NCBI RefSeq assembly: GCF_000685075.1
Contig: NZ_BAYD01000031.1
Span: forward strand, 36,860 to 100,859
Length of the DNA: 64,000 nt
DNA from: Paraburkholderia oxyphila NBRC 105797
Lineage (GTDB): Bacteria > Pseudomonadota > Gammaproteobacteria > Burkholderiales > Burkholderiaceae
Direction: 5' to 3'
This document shows positions 33,753-42,185 of the stretch, in pieces. The translations under genes were made by a program, and so were the position numbers. The notes beneath the pieces were generated by a model. That model was given only the letters and a program-made list of their open reading frames with translations. It ran no database searches and was not told the origin of the DNA. Every line of letters begins with the position of its first letter. Position 1 is the first letter of the stretch.

Positions 33753-34334
33753 TCAGGGCTCGATGCGGGTGCCGAGCAGTGCGAGGAATTGCCGCAGCCA
33801 TTCCGGATGCGCAGGCCAGGCCGGCGCGGTGACAAAGGGCGCATCGGTCACGGCGCTGTCGATGGCGATATCGGCATATTCGCCGCCTGCGAGCCGGACT
33901 TCGGGCGCGCATGCCGGGTAGGCCGAAATGCGCTTGCCGCGGATGACCTCGGCGGCGGCGAGCAACTGTGCCGCGTGGCAGATCGCGGCGACCGGCTTGT
34001 TCGCGTGCGCGAAGTGCTGCACGAGCTCGATCACCTTCGGGTTCAGGCGCAGGTACTCGGGCGCGCGGCCGCCCGCAATGGCGAGCGCGTCGTAATCGCT
34101 GGGATCGATCTCGTCGAAGCTCGCGTTCAGCGCGAACTGATGGCCCGGTTTTTCGGTATAGGTCTGGTCGCCCTCGAAGTCGTGGATCGCGGTCTTCACG
34201 CGCTCGCCGGCCTTCTTGCCGGGGCAGACGGCATCGACCTTGTGGCCTACGGCCTGCAGCGCCTGAAATGGCACCATCGTTTCATAGTCTTCGGCAAAAT
34301 CGCCCGTGAGGAAGAGGATCTTCTTGACTGCCAT
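33753..34334 (-). CDS. DJ-1/PfpI family protein (peptidase C56-like)
   Basis: The 193-residue protein begins MAVKKILFLTGDFAEDYE and has the nucleophile elbow AAICHAAQLL with Cys in the expected place, plus the family segment GKRISAYPACAPEV. The family includes intracellular proteases, glyoxalase III and deglycase-like enzymes; no exact reaction can be assigned. ATG 34334 is the only start supported by alignment, because the open frame upstream overlaps the divergent GNAT gene. It may protect against reactive aldehydes or other stress. Confidence 0.88.
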   Translation of the reverse strand: MAVKKILFLTGDFAEDYETMVPFQALQAVGHKVDAVCPGKKAGERVKTAIHDFEGDQTYTEKPGHQFALNASFDEIDPSDYDALAIAGGRAPEYLRLNPKVIELVQHFAHANKPVAAICHAAQLLAAAEVIRGKRISAYPACAPEVRLAGGEYADIAIDSAVTDAPFVTAPAWPAHPEWLRQFLALLGTRIEP

Positions 34335-34397
34335 CGCCTGGCTCCTGTGGTGGTGGGACGGTGGAACGCAACGGGTGCCCACGCAGTCTACTCCAGC

Positions 34398-34946
34398 ATG
34401 CTTGACGATTTGACGAAGGCCGGCACGGCCGATCCGCACACCCAGCGCGCGCATGACGCCGTGCTCTGGCGCGCGTACGTGGCGCAGCAAGACGCGGCGC
34501 CGCTCGCGGCGCTGTTTCGCGACGCCATCCTGACGCTCGCGGCGCCCCACTATGACGCCGCGCAGCGCGCGGCCTGGGCCTCGGCGGCCGACGACCTCGA
34601 TGCGTTCGACGCCCGTCTCGCGCGTGGCGTGACGCTCGTTGCCTGGCACGCGGGCCAGCCGGTCGCGTTCGGGCAACTCTTGCCCTGCGATCACGTGGAG
34701 ATGCTCTACGTCGCGCCGGCCTGGACGCGGCGGGGTCTCGCGTCCGCGCTCATCGCGCGCTTCGAGGTGCTCGCGCGCGAAGCGGGCGCAAGCACGCTCG
34801 ACACCGACGCCAGTGCGCTGGCGCGCCCCGTGTTCGAGCGCGCGGGCTTTTCGCTGGTCGCAGAAGAGATCGTGCGGCGCGGCAGCGTATCATTGCCGCG
34901 CTTTCATCTTTGCAAGCCGCTCGATGCGGCATCTTTTTCAGGATGA
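34398..34946 (+). CDS. GNAT family N-acetyltransferase
   Basis: The 182-residue protein has the GNAT core: VAWHAGQPVAFGQLLPCDHVEMLYVAPAWTRRGLASALIARFEVLAREAG, where WTRRGLASAL is the acetyl-CoA loop. ARPVFERAGFSLVAEE is the usual C-terminal segment. The substrate is unknown. It is divergent from the PfpI-like gene with 63 bases between the starts. Its end overlaps or abuts the next lipoprotein gene, so the two may be co-transcribed. Confidence 0.87.
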   Translation: MLDDLTKAGTADPHTQRAHDAVLWRAYVAQQDAAPLAALFRDAILTLAAPHYDAAQRAAWASAADDLDAFDARLARGVTLVAWHAGQPVAFGQLLPCDHVEMLYVAPAWTRRGLASALIARFEVLAREAGASTLDTDASALARPVFERAGFSLVAEEIVRRGSVSLPRFHLCKPLDAASFSG

Positions 34947-34948
34947 CT

Positions 34949-35464
34949 ATGTCTTTGAAGGTTTCAAAATGGTTGGGCATCGTGCCGGTTCTGCTGTGCG
35001 TGGCGCTCGCCGCCGGCTGCGACAAGCAGAATGCGACGGTGTCCGATCTGAGCAAGAAGTCAGCCGATGCCGCGCAGCAGGCTGCTCAGCTCGCTGCGAG
35101 CCAGGCCGCTGCGCAGGCGGCGCAGACGCTGGACAAGGCCGCGAGCTACGTGAACCAGCAGCTCGACGCTGCGCAGCGCAAGCTCGATCAGGCCGCTTCA
35201 CAGACGCAAGCGCAGGTGCAGCCTCAGTCGCAAGGCGAGGGCGCCAGCGCATCGATTGCAGAGGGCGCGAGCGCCTCGGCCGACGCGCTCGCCTCGCAGG
35301 CGCGCGGGCAGTGGCAAGCGGCGGCGAGCGCGGCCCACGCGATGCTCGGCAACGCGGCGGCGGCCACCGGCACGGGTCTGTCGATGGCGGGCAGTTCGCT
35401 GCAGCGCTGGGCCTCGAGCAGCAGCGCTGCAGCGCCCGGCCCGGCTTCGGACGGCAGCCAATGA
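34949..35464 (+). CDS. Ala/Gln-rich lipoprotein
   Basis: The 171-residue protein has a lipoprotein signal peptide ending VALAAGC (Cys about residue 23). The mature part is very rich in Ala, Gln and Ser with a likely coiled-coil, built from KSADAAQQAAQLAASQAAAQA and similar runs, so it may be a periplasm-spanning or wall-linked helix. I do not recognise a family. I choose ATG 34949 because AGGA lies five bases upstream; ATG 34943, which overlaps the GNAT stop codon as ATGA, is an alternative. Confidence 0.7.
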   Translation: MSLKVSKWLGIVPVLLCVALAAGCDKQNATVSDLSKKSADAAQQAAQLAASQAAAQAAQTLDKAASYVNQQLDAAQRKLDQAASQTQAQVQPQSQGEGASASIAEGASASADALASQARGQWQAAASAAHAMLGNAAAATGTGLSMAGSSLQRWASSSSAAAPGPASDGSQ

Positions 35465-35487
35465 GCGGCGCTGCGAAGACTCATGGG

Positions 35488-35523
35488 TTGACGGGCGGAA
35501 TTAATGTAATTATGATGGTTACA
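35488..35523 (+). promoter_or_regulatory. Promoter and operator of the Rrf2 gene
   Basis: TTGACG (35488-35493) and TATGAT (35511-35516) with a 17-base spacer make a good sigma-70 promoter. The -10 box lies inside an imperfect 19-base dyad TGTAATTA-TGA-TGGTTACA (35505-35523) that matches the operator before the next reductase gene. This suggests that the regulator represses itself. Confidence 0.65.
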
Positions 35524-35558
35524 CTTTATCTCGCCGTGATTCCCGCGGCCGGTGTGTT

Positions 35559-36026
35559 GTGAATACGAGTAGCCGTTTTGCGTTTGCGGTCCATGTGCTT
35601 GCGCTACTGGCGTTGCAGGAGGGCGTGCCGCTGTCCTCGGAGATCATCGCGGGCAGCGTGAACACGAATCCCGCGCTGATCCGGCGGCTCCTGACGATGC
35701 TCGCCAATGCGGGGCTCACTGCGTCGCAGCTTGGCGCGGGCGGCGGGGCGCTGCTGGCGCGCGAGCCGCGCACGATCGCGCTGCTGGACATCTACCGTGC
35801 GGTGGACGACGCACAGCTCTTTGCCATGCATCGCGAAGAGCCCAATCCGGACTGCATGGTGGGGCGGCACATCCAGGAGACGCTGCGCGGCATCATCAGC
35901 GATGCGCAGCGCGCCATGGAGGCGTCGCTCGCCACGCGTACGCTCGCCGACGTCGTCGAGGACATGCAGCGCAACGAACGCAAGCTCGAACGCGCGCGTG
36001 TGGCGAAGGCGCCGCGACGGGCGTGA
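35559..36026 (+). CDS. Rrf2 family transcriptional regulator (YwnA-like)
   Basis: The 155-residue protein has a winged helix at its N-terminus: RFAFAVHVLALLAL, EIIAGSVNTNPALIRRLLTMLANAGL and a wing GAGGGALLAREP. It has only one Cys near the position of the iron-sulphur cluster of IscR/NsrR (NPDCMVGRH), so it is of the cluster-free YwnA type and probably senses something else. The start codon is GTG (35559). It is followed by a terminator and the NAD(P)-binding protein, which share its operator; Bacillus has a similar ywnA-ywnB pair. Confidence 0.87.
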   Translation: MNTSSRFAFAVHVLALLALQEGVPLSSEIIAGSVNTNPALIRRLLTMLANAGLTASQLGAGGGALLAREPRTIALLDIYRAVDDAQLFAMHREEPNPDCMVGRHIQETLRGIISDAQRAMEASLATRTLADVVEDMQRNERKLERARVAKAPRRA

Positions 36027-36067
36027 GCGCTACAAAGTCTGCACGCCAGGTGCAGACGCATATCGTG

Positions 36068-36090
36068 ACGGGGCGTTGCCCCGTTTTTTT
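36068..36090 (+). terminator. Rho-independent terminator after the Rrf2 gene
   Basis: The stem ACGGGGC/GCCCCGT with a GTT loop runs directly into TTTTTTT. It separates the regulator gene from the downstream reductase gene, which must have its own promoter. Confidence 0.9.
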
Positions 36091-36101
36091 GGGTCTTTAA
36101 C

Positions 36102-36120
36102 TGTAACTAGTGTAGTTACA
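36102..36120. promoter_or_regulatory. Perfect 19-base palindromic operator
   Basis: TGTAACTA-GTG-TAGTTACA is perfect in both eight-base arms and lies 27 bases before the start of the reductase gene. A possible promoter (TTTAAC, ATAAAT, 18-base spacer) overlaps it. An imperfect copy lies in the promoter of the Rrf2 gene. Confidence 0.75.
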
Positions 36121-36146
36121 TAAATATTTCGTACAGGAGTCTGGAA

Positions 36147-36791
36147 ATGAGCAAGTCACTGAAGATCGCCTTGTTTGGTGCAACCGGCATGATCGGCTCG
36201 CGCATTGCCGCGGAAGCGGCACGGCGCGGCCATCAGGTGAGCGCGCTGGTGCGCCAGCCCGAGCGCGTCGCGGCGGCGCCGAACGTCCACGCCGCGAAGG
36301 CCGATCTGCTCGACGCCGCGAACGTGGCGGCGGCGGTGCGGGGCCACGACGTGGTGGCGAGCGCCTATGCGCCGCCCGCGAACCAGCTCGACGACCTCCA
36401 GAAGGCAACCGATGCGCTCATCGAAGGCACGCGGGCCGCGGGCCTCAAGCGCCTCGTGGTGGTGGGCGGCGCGGGCTCGCTCGAAGTCGCGCCGGGCGTG
36501 CAGCTTGTCGATACCGCGGGCTTCCCCGACGCCTATAAGCCGATCGCGCTGGCGCATCGCATCGCGTTCAACGAATACCGCAAGGTGACGGATCTGGACT
36601 GGACCTTCTTCGCGCCGGCCGCGCTGATCGCGCCGGGCGAGCGCACCGGTACGTTCCGTACGGGTGCAAACACGTTGATCGCCGACGCCAATGGCGAAAG
36701 CCGTATCTCCGCCGAGGACTACGCCGTTGCGTTCGTCGACGAACTGGAGCAAGGGCGCTTCATCCGCGAGATTGCGACCGTGGCGTATTGA
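36147..36791 (+). CDS. NAD(P)-binding protein, NmrA/YwnB-like
   Basis: The 214-residue atypical short-chain reductase starts KIALFGATGMIGSRIAAEAARRGHQVSALVR, a GxxGxxG dinucleotide site with an Arg favouring NADP(H). VVVGGAGSLEVAPG and DWTFFAPAALIAPGERTG are typical of the YwnB/NAD(P)H-binding group; the catalytic Tyr-Lys pair of classical enzymes is not clear. CAGGAG precedes the ATG. Its palindromic operator matches that of the Rrf2 regulator just upstream, so it is probably repressed by it and induced by an electrophile or redox signal (inference). Confidence 0.87.
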   Translation: MSKSLKIALFGATGMIGSRIAAEAARRGHQVSALVRQPERVAAAPNVHAAKADLLDAANVAAAVRGHDVVASAYAPPANQLDDLQKATDALIEGTRAAGLKRLVVVGGAGSLEVAPGVQLVDTAGFPDAYKPIALAHRIAFNEYRKVTDLDWTFFAPAALIAPGERTGTFRTGANTLIADANGESRISAEDYAVAFVDELEQGRFIREIATVAY

Positions 36792-36974
36792 AGGGCGCAA
36801 TGGCTAGATCGGCAGGGCAATCGGCGGCTCTACGGCGCGCTTGCTCTACCGCATTGAGTGGAAGGGCGCGGGCCGGGGCGCTCCCGGCGGCCGCTTGCAT
36901 TCTGTTACGCACCCGTGACGCGTGCGCATGCCGACTGCGGCTACACTGAAGCGTCCTGATTGAGCCCCTTCGTC

Positions 36975-39572
36975 ATGATTTCACGCTCCGGACGGGACGA
37001 TGCGGGGGCGCAACCTGCCGCATCGCTTGCGTCACCCGCAAGGGATTGCGGACCATATCCACGCGTCGCTGGCACGACGCACCGCAGGCATTGGCTTTTG
37101 CGTCACGCCTGTGCGCTATGCGTGTGGCTCACACTTTGCCTCACCGCCTGCATGCCTGTGAAGGCGCTGGCCGCTGGCCCAGCGGCCAGCCCCGTGCTGC
37201 CCGCGCTGAAAAGCCTCATCACGGGCGCGCCCGCGTCGGCCTCGGGCGCCTCCGCGGCGCAGGCGGCTTCCGCCCCCTCGCCAGCGAGCCAGGCCGAGTT
37301 CACGCGTTCGCTCGACAGCGTGATCGCCACGCTCGACAACGATCGCCAGCGCAATGCGCTCGTCTCCCAGCTCAAGAAGCTGCGCAACGCCTCGCAGAGC
37401 GTCGCGCCCGCGCCGGCCTCGGGCGCCGTCGCCACGGCCACTTCGGGCCTGCTCGGCGCCATCGCATCGGGACTCGCGTCGGTCGAGTCGGACGCCCGCC
37501 GTGGACGCAGCCCGCTGCACTACTGGGCCGGCCGCTTCAGCGCGGCGGGCGTGGAGCTCTATGCGCTCGCGTCGGGCGGCGAGGGCGAGAGCCCGGGACG
37601 CATCGTCTTCGACATGGTCGCGATGCTGGTGGGCTGGGGCGCGTGCGCCGCCGTGCTGCGCTGGCTCGAACGGCGGCTCCTGCGGCGCCTGTCGATGGCG
37701 ACGGGTCTGCGGCCCAATCCCACCACGCTCGAACTGGTGTTCTTCGCGTTGCACCGCGTGGCGCCATGGATCGTCGCCTTCGTCGGCGCGCTCGTGGTCG
37801 AGCGTTCGATGTCCCAGGCGCTCGGGCGCACGGTGGGCCTCGTCATCGCTTATGCGATGGTCGCGGGCGCGGTGTTCTCGGCGATCTGCCTGATCATGTT
37901 CTCGCTGTTCGGGGCGGGGCACCGGCGTGCCGCCGTGCATGTGCTGATCCGCGACTCGCGCCGTCTGCTCTTCGCGATCGGCGTGCTCGCCGCGCTCGGC
38001 GATGCCGCCACCAATTACGAAGTCGCGCATCAGCTCGGCGTGAGCCTGGCCGCGCTCGTCTCGACCTTCGCGAACATGACCGCCGCCGTGCTCACGGCCG
38101 TGTTCGCGATCGCATTCCGGCGCCCGGTCGCGCATCTCATCCGCAACCGCAGCTATACGCTGCGCCACGATCACAAGGCGCTGACCGAGATCTTCGATGT
38201 GCTCGCCTCGCTCTGGCAGTTGCCGATGCTGCTGCTGGCCGCCGCGTCGATCGTCGCGACGCTGGGCGGCTTGAGCAGCAACGAGAACGTGCTGCAGATC
38301 TCGGTCGTCACGGCGCTGTTGCTCGTGCTCGCGTTCTTCCTCTCGGCGGTGATCATGCGCATCACGCGGCCGAACCCCGCGCGGGTGCGGCGCCGCTCGC
38401 CCTACCTGCGCCGCCTGTTGCGCTTCGTGGGCACGCTGCTCGTGCTGTTCGTGTGGCTCGCGTTCTTCGAGTCGTGCGCGCGTCTCTGGGACATTTCGCT
38501 CGCGGCGATCATCGAGGCGAGCGTGGCCGCGCGCGGCATCGCGCACGCGATCTTCGCGATCCTCGCGACGGTGTTCCTCGCGTGGCTCGTGTGGATCGTG
38601 CTCGACACCGCGATCCTCGAAGCGCTCAATCCAAGCGGGCCGCGCACGAAGGGCCGCGCGCCCAGCACGCGCGCGCGCACCATGCTGCCGCTCGTGCGCA
38701 ATGCGCTGCTCGTGACGATCCTCACGATCGCGGGCATCGTCACCGCCGCGAATCTCGGCATCAACGTGACGCCGCTGCTGGCCGGCGCGGGCGTGATCGG
38801 TCTCGCGATCGGCTTTGGCGCCCAGTCGCTCGTGACCGACCTCATCACGGGGCTGTTCATCATCATCGAGGAGACGATTTCGGTGGGCGACTGGATCGAT
38901 CTCGACAACGGCCATGCCGGCACGGTCGAGCATCTGTCGATCCGCACCGTGCGCCTGCGCGACGGGCAGGGCGCGATCCACGCGATTCCGTTCTCGCAGA
39001 TCAAGATCGTGAAGAACCTCTCGCGCGATTTCGCGTTCGCGGTGTTCGAGGTGCGCGTGCCGTTTTCGGTCGATCTCGACACGGTCACGCGCATCATTCG
39101 CGAGACGGGCGCCGAGCTCATCGCCGACTTCCGTTACCGGCGCGAGATCCTCGGTCCCGTGGAGGTATGGGGACTCGACCGCTTCGACCCGAACTGGATG
39201 GTCGTGAAAGGGCAGATCAAGACGCGGCCGCTGCAGCAGTGGAGCGTGGCGCGCGCGTTCAACGCACGTTTGAAGCGCCATATGGACGAGGCCGGTATCC
39301 AGACACCGGTGCCGCAGATGCAGGTGCATATGTCCTCGCGCAGCGGGGACGATGAGCGCTTCGACGAGCCGCGCGCGCAAGACGCGGACCATCCGGACCA
39401 TGGGGGCCACGCGGGTCACGATCCCGCGGCGGCTCATGGCGTGAGCGCGCATGCGGATACGGCGGCACGCGGCGTGACGCGCGACGCCTCGCACGAACCG
39501 CGTCCGGCGCCGCCACCCACGGCGGGCCCCGAGGGTGCGCCACCGCAAATTCCCGCTGCCGGGCGGAGCTGA
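36975..39572 (+). CDS. Large MscS-type mechanosensitive channel
   Basis: This protein of 865 residues has a cleavable signal (ending near VKALA), an Ala-rich periplasmic part, about ten membrane segments and a C-terminal MscS domain. The pore helix reads LLAGAGVIGLAIGFGAQSLVTDLITG, and the beta domain has GDWIDLDNGHAGTVEHLSIRTVRLRD. It should open on membrane tension to release solutes during hypo-osmotic shock. The last 75 residues form a His/Asp-rich tail. A TTG 15 bases upstream is another start. LTAC in the signal resembles a lipobox, so lipid modification is possible. Confidence 0.88.
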   Translation: MISRSGRDDAGAQPAASLASPARDCGPYPRVAGTTHRRHWLLRHACALCVWLTLCLTACMPVKALAAGPAASPVLPALKSLITGAPASASGASAAQAASAPSPASQAEFTRSLDSVIATLDNDRQRNALVSQLKKLRNASQSVAPAPASGAVATATSGLLGAIASGLASVESDARRGRSPLHYWAGRFSAAGVELYALASGGEGESPGRIVFDMVAMLVGWGACAAVLRWLERRLLRRLSMATGLRPNPTTLELVFFALHRVAPWIVAFVGALVVERSMSQALGRTVGLVIAYAMVAGAVFSAICLIMFSLFGAGHRRAAVHVLIRDSRRLLFAIGVLAALGDAATNYEVAHQLGVSLAALVSTFANMTAAVLTAVFAIAFRRPVAHLIRNRSYTLRHDHKALTEIFDVLASLWQLPMLLLAAASIVATLGGLSSNENVLQISVVTALLLVLAFFLSAVIMRITRPNPARVRRRSPYLRRLLRFVGTLLVLFVWLAFFESCARLWDISLAAIIEASVAARGIAHAIFAILATVFLAWLVWIVLDTAILEALNPSGPRTKGRAPSTRARTMLPLVRNALLVTILTIAGIVTAANLGINVTPLLAGAGVIGLAIGFGAQSLVTDLITGLFIIIEETISVGDWIDLDNGHAGTVEHLSIRTVRLRDGQGAIHAIPFSQIKIVKNLSRDFAFAVFEVRVPFSVDLDTVTRIIRETGAELIADFRYRREILGPVEVWGLDRFDPNWMVVKGQIKTRPLQQWSVARAFNARLKRHMDEAGIQTPVPQMQVHMSSRSGDDERFDEPRAQDADHPDHGGHAGHDPAAAHGVSAHADTAARGVTRDASHEPRPAPPPTAGPEGAPPQIPAAGRS

Positions 39573-39717
39573 GCGCGTTTCGCGCACGCTGCGCGCCGCC
39601 GTGCGGCGCGGATTCGAGGCACATTTCGCAGAGCGAAACAGGTTAGCCATTCTGTTCGGCGCCGCGCGCCCCTATGCGAACATGACCGGCAAACATTCAC
39701 TTGCCGGAGGCGACAGC

Positions 39718-40713
39718 GTGACTTCATCGATCCGCGCGATCCAGGTGGCCGAGTCGGAGGGGCGCGCACGCGGCGCGCTCGTGCAGATCGCTGCTGCCGA
39801 ACGCGATACCGTCGCCGCTGGCGGTGTCGCTATCCGCACCGTGCACAGCGGCGTCAACTACAAGGATGCACTCGCCGTCACCGGGCGCGCGCCCATCATG
39901 CGGCGCTTGCCCTGCGTCGCGGGCATCGAGGCGTTCGGCATCGTCGAGGCGAGCGCCGACGCACGCTTTCGCCCGGGCGACGCGGTGATGGTGCACGGCT
40001 TCGGCATTGGCGTCGAGCACGACGGCGGCTTTGCCGAACGCGTATGCGTGCCGGCGGACTGGGTCATGCCGATACCGGCCGGGCTCGCGCTCTTCGACGC
40101 GGCGGCGATAGGCGTCGCGGGCTACACCGCTGCGCTCGCCATTCACCGGATGGAGCACAACGGCCTCACGCCCGGCGCGGGCCCCGTGGTCGTGACGGGG
40201 GCGACGGGCGGCGTCGCGAGCCTCGGCATCGCGATGCTGGCCGCCGCGGGCTATGAGGTCGTCGCGATCACGGGCAAGGACGATGCGGCGGCGTGGCTGC
40301 GCAGCCTCGGCGCGGCGAGCGTGCTGCCGCGCAGCGCCGTGGAGGCGCCGGGCAAGCCGTTGCGTCATGCGCGCTGGGCCGGCGCGCTCGACTCGGTGGG
40401 CGGCGAGACGCTCGCGTGGCTCGCCTCCACGATGCTTGAAGGCGCGCCCATTGCGGCCTTCGGCAATGCGGGCGGCCATGCCTTCGGCGGCAGCGTGCTG
40501 CCGTTCATCCTGCGCGGCGTGCAACTGATCGGCATCAACGCGAATAGCCCGATGCCGCTGCGCGAGACCGTGTGGGGCCGCATCGCGGGCGGTCTGCGTC
40601 CACGTGGGCTCGACGCCATCGCCCGCGTGATCCGTCTGGACGACGTCCTCGAGGTCTGCGAGCGCCAGGTGCGCGGCGAGACGCGCGGGCGTTCGATCAT
40701 CGGCTTTCACTGA
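39718..40713 (+). CDS. Zinc-free MDR quinone/acrylyl-CoA reductase (AcuI/YhdH family)
   Basis: The 331-residue medium-chain reductase has SGVNYKDALAVTGRAPIMRRLPCVAGIEAFG and the NADPH site VVVTGATGGVASLGIAMLAAAGYEV. The family segment WAGALDSVGGETLAW and the PFILRGVQLIGINA stretch point to YhdH/AcuI, which reduces acryloyl-CoA to propionyl-CoA. No zinc-binding Cys cluster is seen. GTG 39718 has GGAGG seven bases before it and is preferred to ATG 39682. It lies 130 bases upstream of an acyl-CoA dehydrogenase and may feed the same pathway. Confidence 0.85.
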   Translation: MTSSIRAIQVAESEGRARGALVQIAAAERDTVAAGGVAIRTVHSGVNYKDALAVTGRAPIMRRLPCVAGIEAFGIVEASADARFRPGDAVMVHGFGIGVEHDGGFAERVCVPADWVMPIPAGLALFDAAAIGVAGYTAALAIHRMEHNGLTPGAGPVVVTGATGGVASLGIAMLAAAGYEVVAITGKDDAAAWLRSLGAASVLPRSAVEAPGKPLRHARWAGALDSVGGETLAWLASTMLEGAPIAAFGNAGGHAFGGSVLPFILRGVQLIGINANSPMPLRETVWGRIAGGLRPRGLDAIARVIRLDDVLEVCERQVRGETRGRSIIGFH

Positions 40714-40843
40714 GCAGTTTTCACTGAGCCGCCGTGCCTGACCGGCCGTGCCTGGGCTGCGTGTTCGCGCACGCCGCAGCGGCACGCCGTCGTGACACGC
40801 CGACTGTCTTTCCCGCCGCCGTTCAAAACCAAGGAGACACCCT

Positions 40844-42091
40844 ATGACCCGCCTGTTCAGCGAGCGCTTCCTGCACGCCCTCGAGCCCGACGAACTTCGG
40901 TTGCTCGAGACGACACGGCGTCTTTGCCGCGAGCGCATCGGACCGGATGCCGACGCCGTCGCGCGCGAGGACACGTTCGCCGCCGGGACGTTTCGCCTGC
41001 TCGTCGAGCATCGCATCGTCGCCACCGCGTTTCCGCGCCGCTTCGGCGGCAGCGAGGCGCGTCAGCGCTTGCGCATCCGCCTCGTCGAGGAACTCGGCCG
41101 CGTGTGCAGCGCAGCGGCCTCGCTCGTGACGGGTGCCGATCTGTCGTGCCGGGCGATCGTCGCGGGCGCGTCCGAGGCCGTGCAAGACCAGTTGCTCCCC
41201 GCGCTGTGCGAGGGCCGCCTGCAGGCGGCCTTCGCGCTCACGGAGCCGGGGGCGGGATCGGACGTGCGCAATCTCGCGACGGTGGCCGTGCGAGCGGGCG
41301 AGGGCTATCGCGTGAGCGGGCGCAAGAAGTTCATCACGCGCGCGAACGTGGCCGACTGGTTCGTCGTGGTCGCGCGTTGCCGCGATGAGCAGGCGCCGGC
41401 AGGCGCCAGCCCCGACGACCCCTTTGTCGCGCTGCTGATCCCGCGCGACGCGCCGGGCCTCACCGCCGGTCCCGCCGTCGACAAGCTCGGCTGGTTCGGC
41501 GTGCCGATCGCGGAGCTCGCATTCGAGGGTGTGGCCGTGGACGCGCGCTGGCGCCTGGGCGCCGAAGGCGAGGGCTTCGCGCTCGCACAGGACGCGCTCG
41601 TGCGGGCGCGCCTCGGCCACGCGTCGATGGCGCTGGGCCGCGCGATGGGCGCGGTGGAGATTGCCGCCGCGTACTGCTGCGAGCGCGACGTATTCGGCAA
41701 GCCGCTCGGCGCGCATCAGGGCGTGCAGTGGATGCTCGCCGACGCCATCACGCAGATCGAGGCATCGCGTGCGCTCGTGGACGCCGCGGCGGCCAGCTAC
41801 GACCGCGGCGACGCCGACGCCGCCGTGCAGGCCTCGATGGCCAAGATGCACGCGACCGATCTCGGCATGAAGGTGTGCACGGATGCGCTGCAACTGACCG
41901 GTGGGCGCGGGTATCTGAAGGCGTTCCCGCTCGAGCGCTTCTTCAGGGATGCGAAATTGAACCAGATCGGCGAGGGTTCGAGCGAGGTGCATCGCACGGT
42001 GATCGGCCGCGACGCCGTGCGCCGCGCGGGCGAGGCGTCGCTCGAGCGCCACCCGTGCCTGCCTGCGGGCAAGCTCACGACCGACTTTTGA
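40844..42091 (+). CDS. Acyl-CoA dehydrogenase family protein
   Basis: The 415-residue flavoenzyme has the family signature AFALTEPGAGSDVRNLATVAVR, the substrate-loop RKKFITRANVADWFVVVAR, and the C-terminal GGRGYLKAFPLERFFRDAKLNQIGEGSSEVHRTVIG. The last of these carries the usual catalytic Glu position in IGEGSSE. It oxidises an unidentified acyl-CoA with FAD. The ATG follows AAGGAGACACCCT. It is convergent with a class III CoA-transferase gene that probably supplies or recycles its CoA ester. Confidence 0.87.
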   Translation: MTRLFSERFLHALEPDELRLLETTRRLCRERIGPDADAVAREDTFAAGTFRLLVEHRIVATAFPRRFGGSEARQRLRIRLVEELGRVCSAAASLVTGADLSCRAIVAGASEAVQDQLLPALCEGRLQAAFALTEPGAGSDVRNLATVAVRAGEGYRVSGRKKFITRANVADWFVVVARCRDEQAPAGASPDDPFVALLIPRDAPGLTAGPAVDKLGWFGVPIAELAFEGVAVDARWRLGAEGEGFALAQDALVRARLGHASMALGRAMGAVEIAAAYCCERDVFGKPLGAHQGVQWMLADAITQIEASRALVDAAAASYDRGDADAAVQASMAKMHATDLGMKVCTDALQLTGGRGYLKAFPLERFFRDAKLNQIGEGSSEVHRTVIGRDAVRRAGEASLERHPCLPAGKLTTDF

Positions 42092-42185
42092 GCGAAGCGC
42101 CTTTCACCGCGACATGCGTCAGGACGGCGCGTGTCGCGGCGAAGGGGATTGGGCCCTGTTGTTAGCGTGAACAGGCCCTGGCCGC

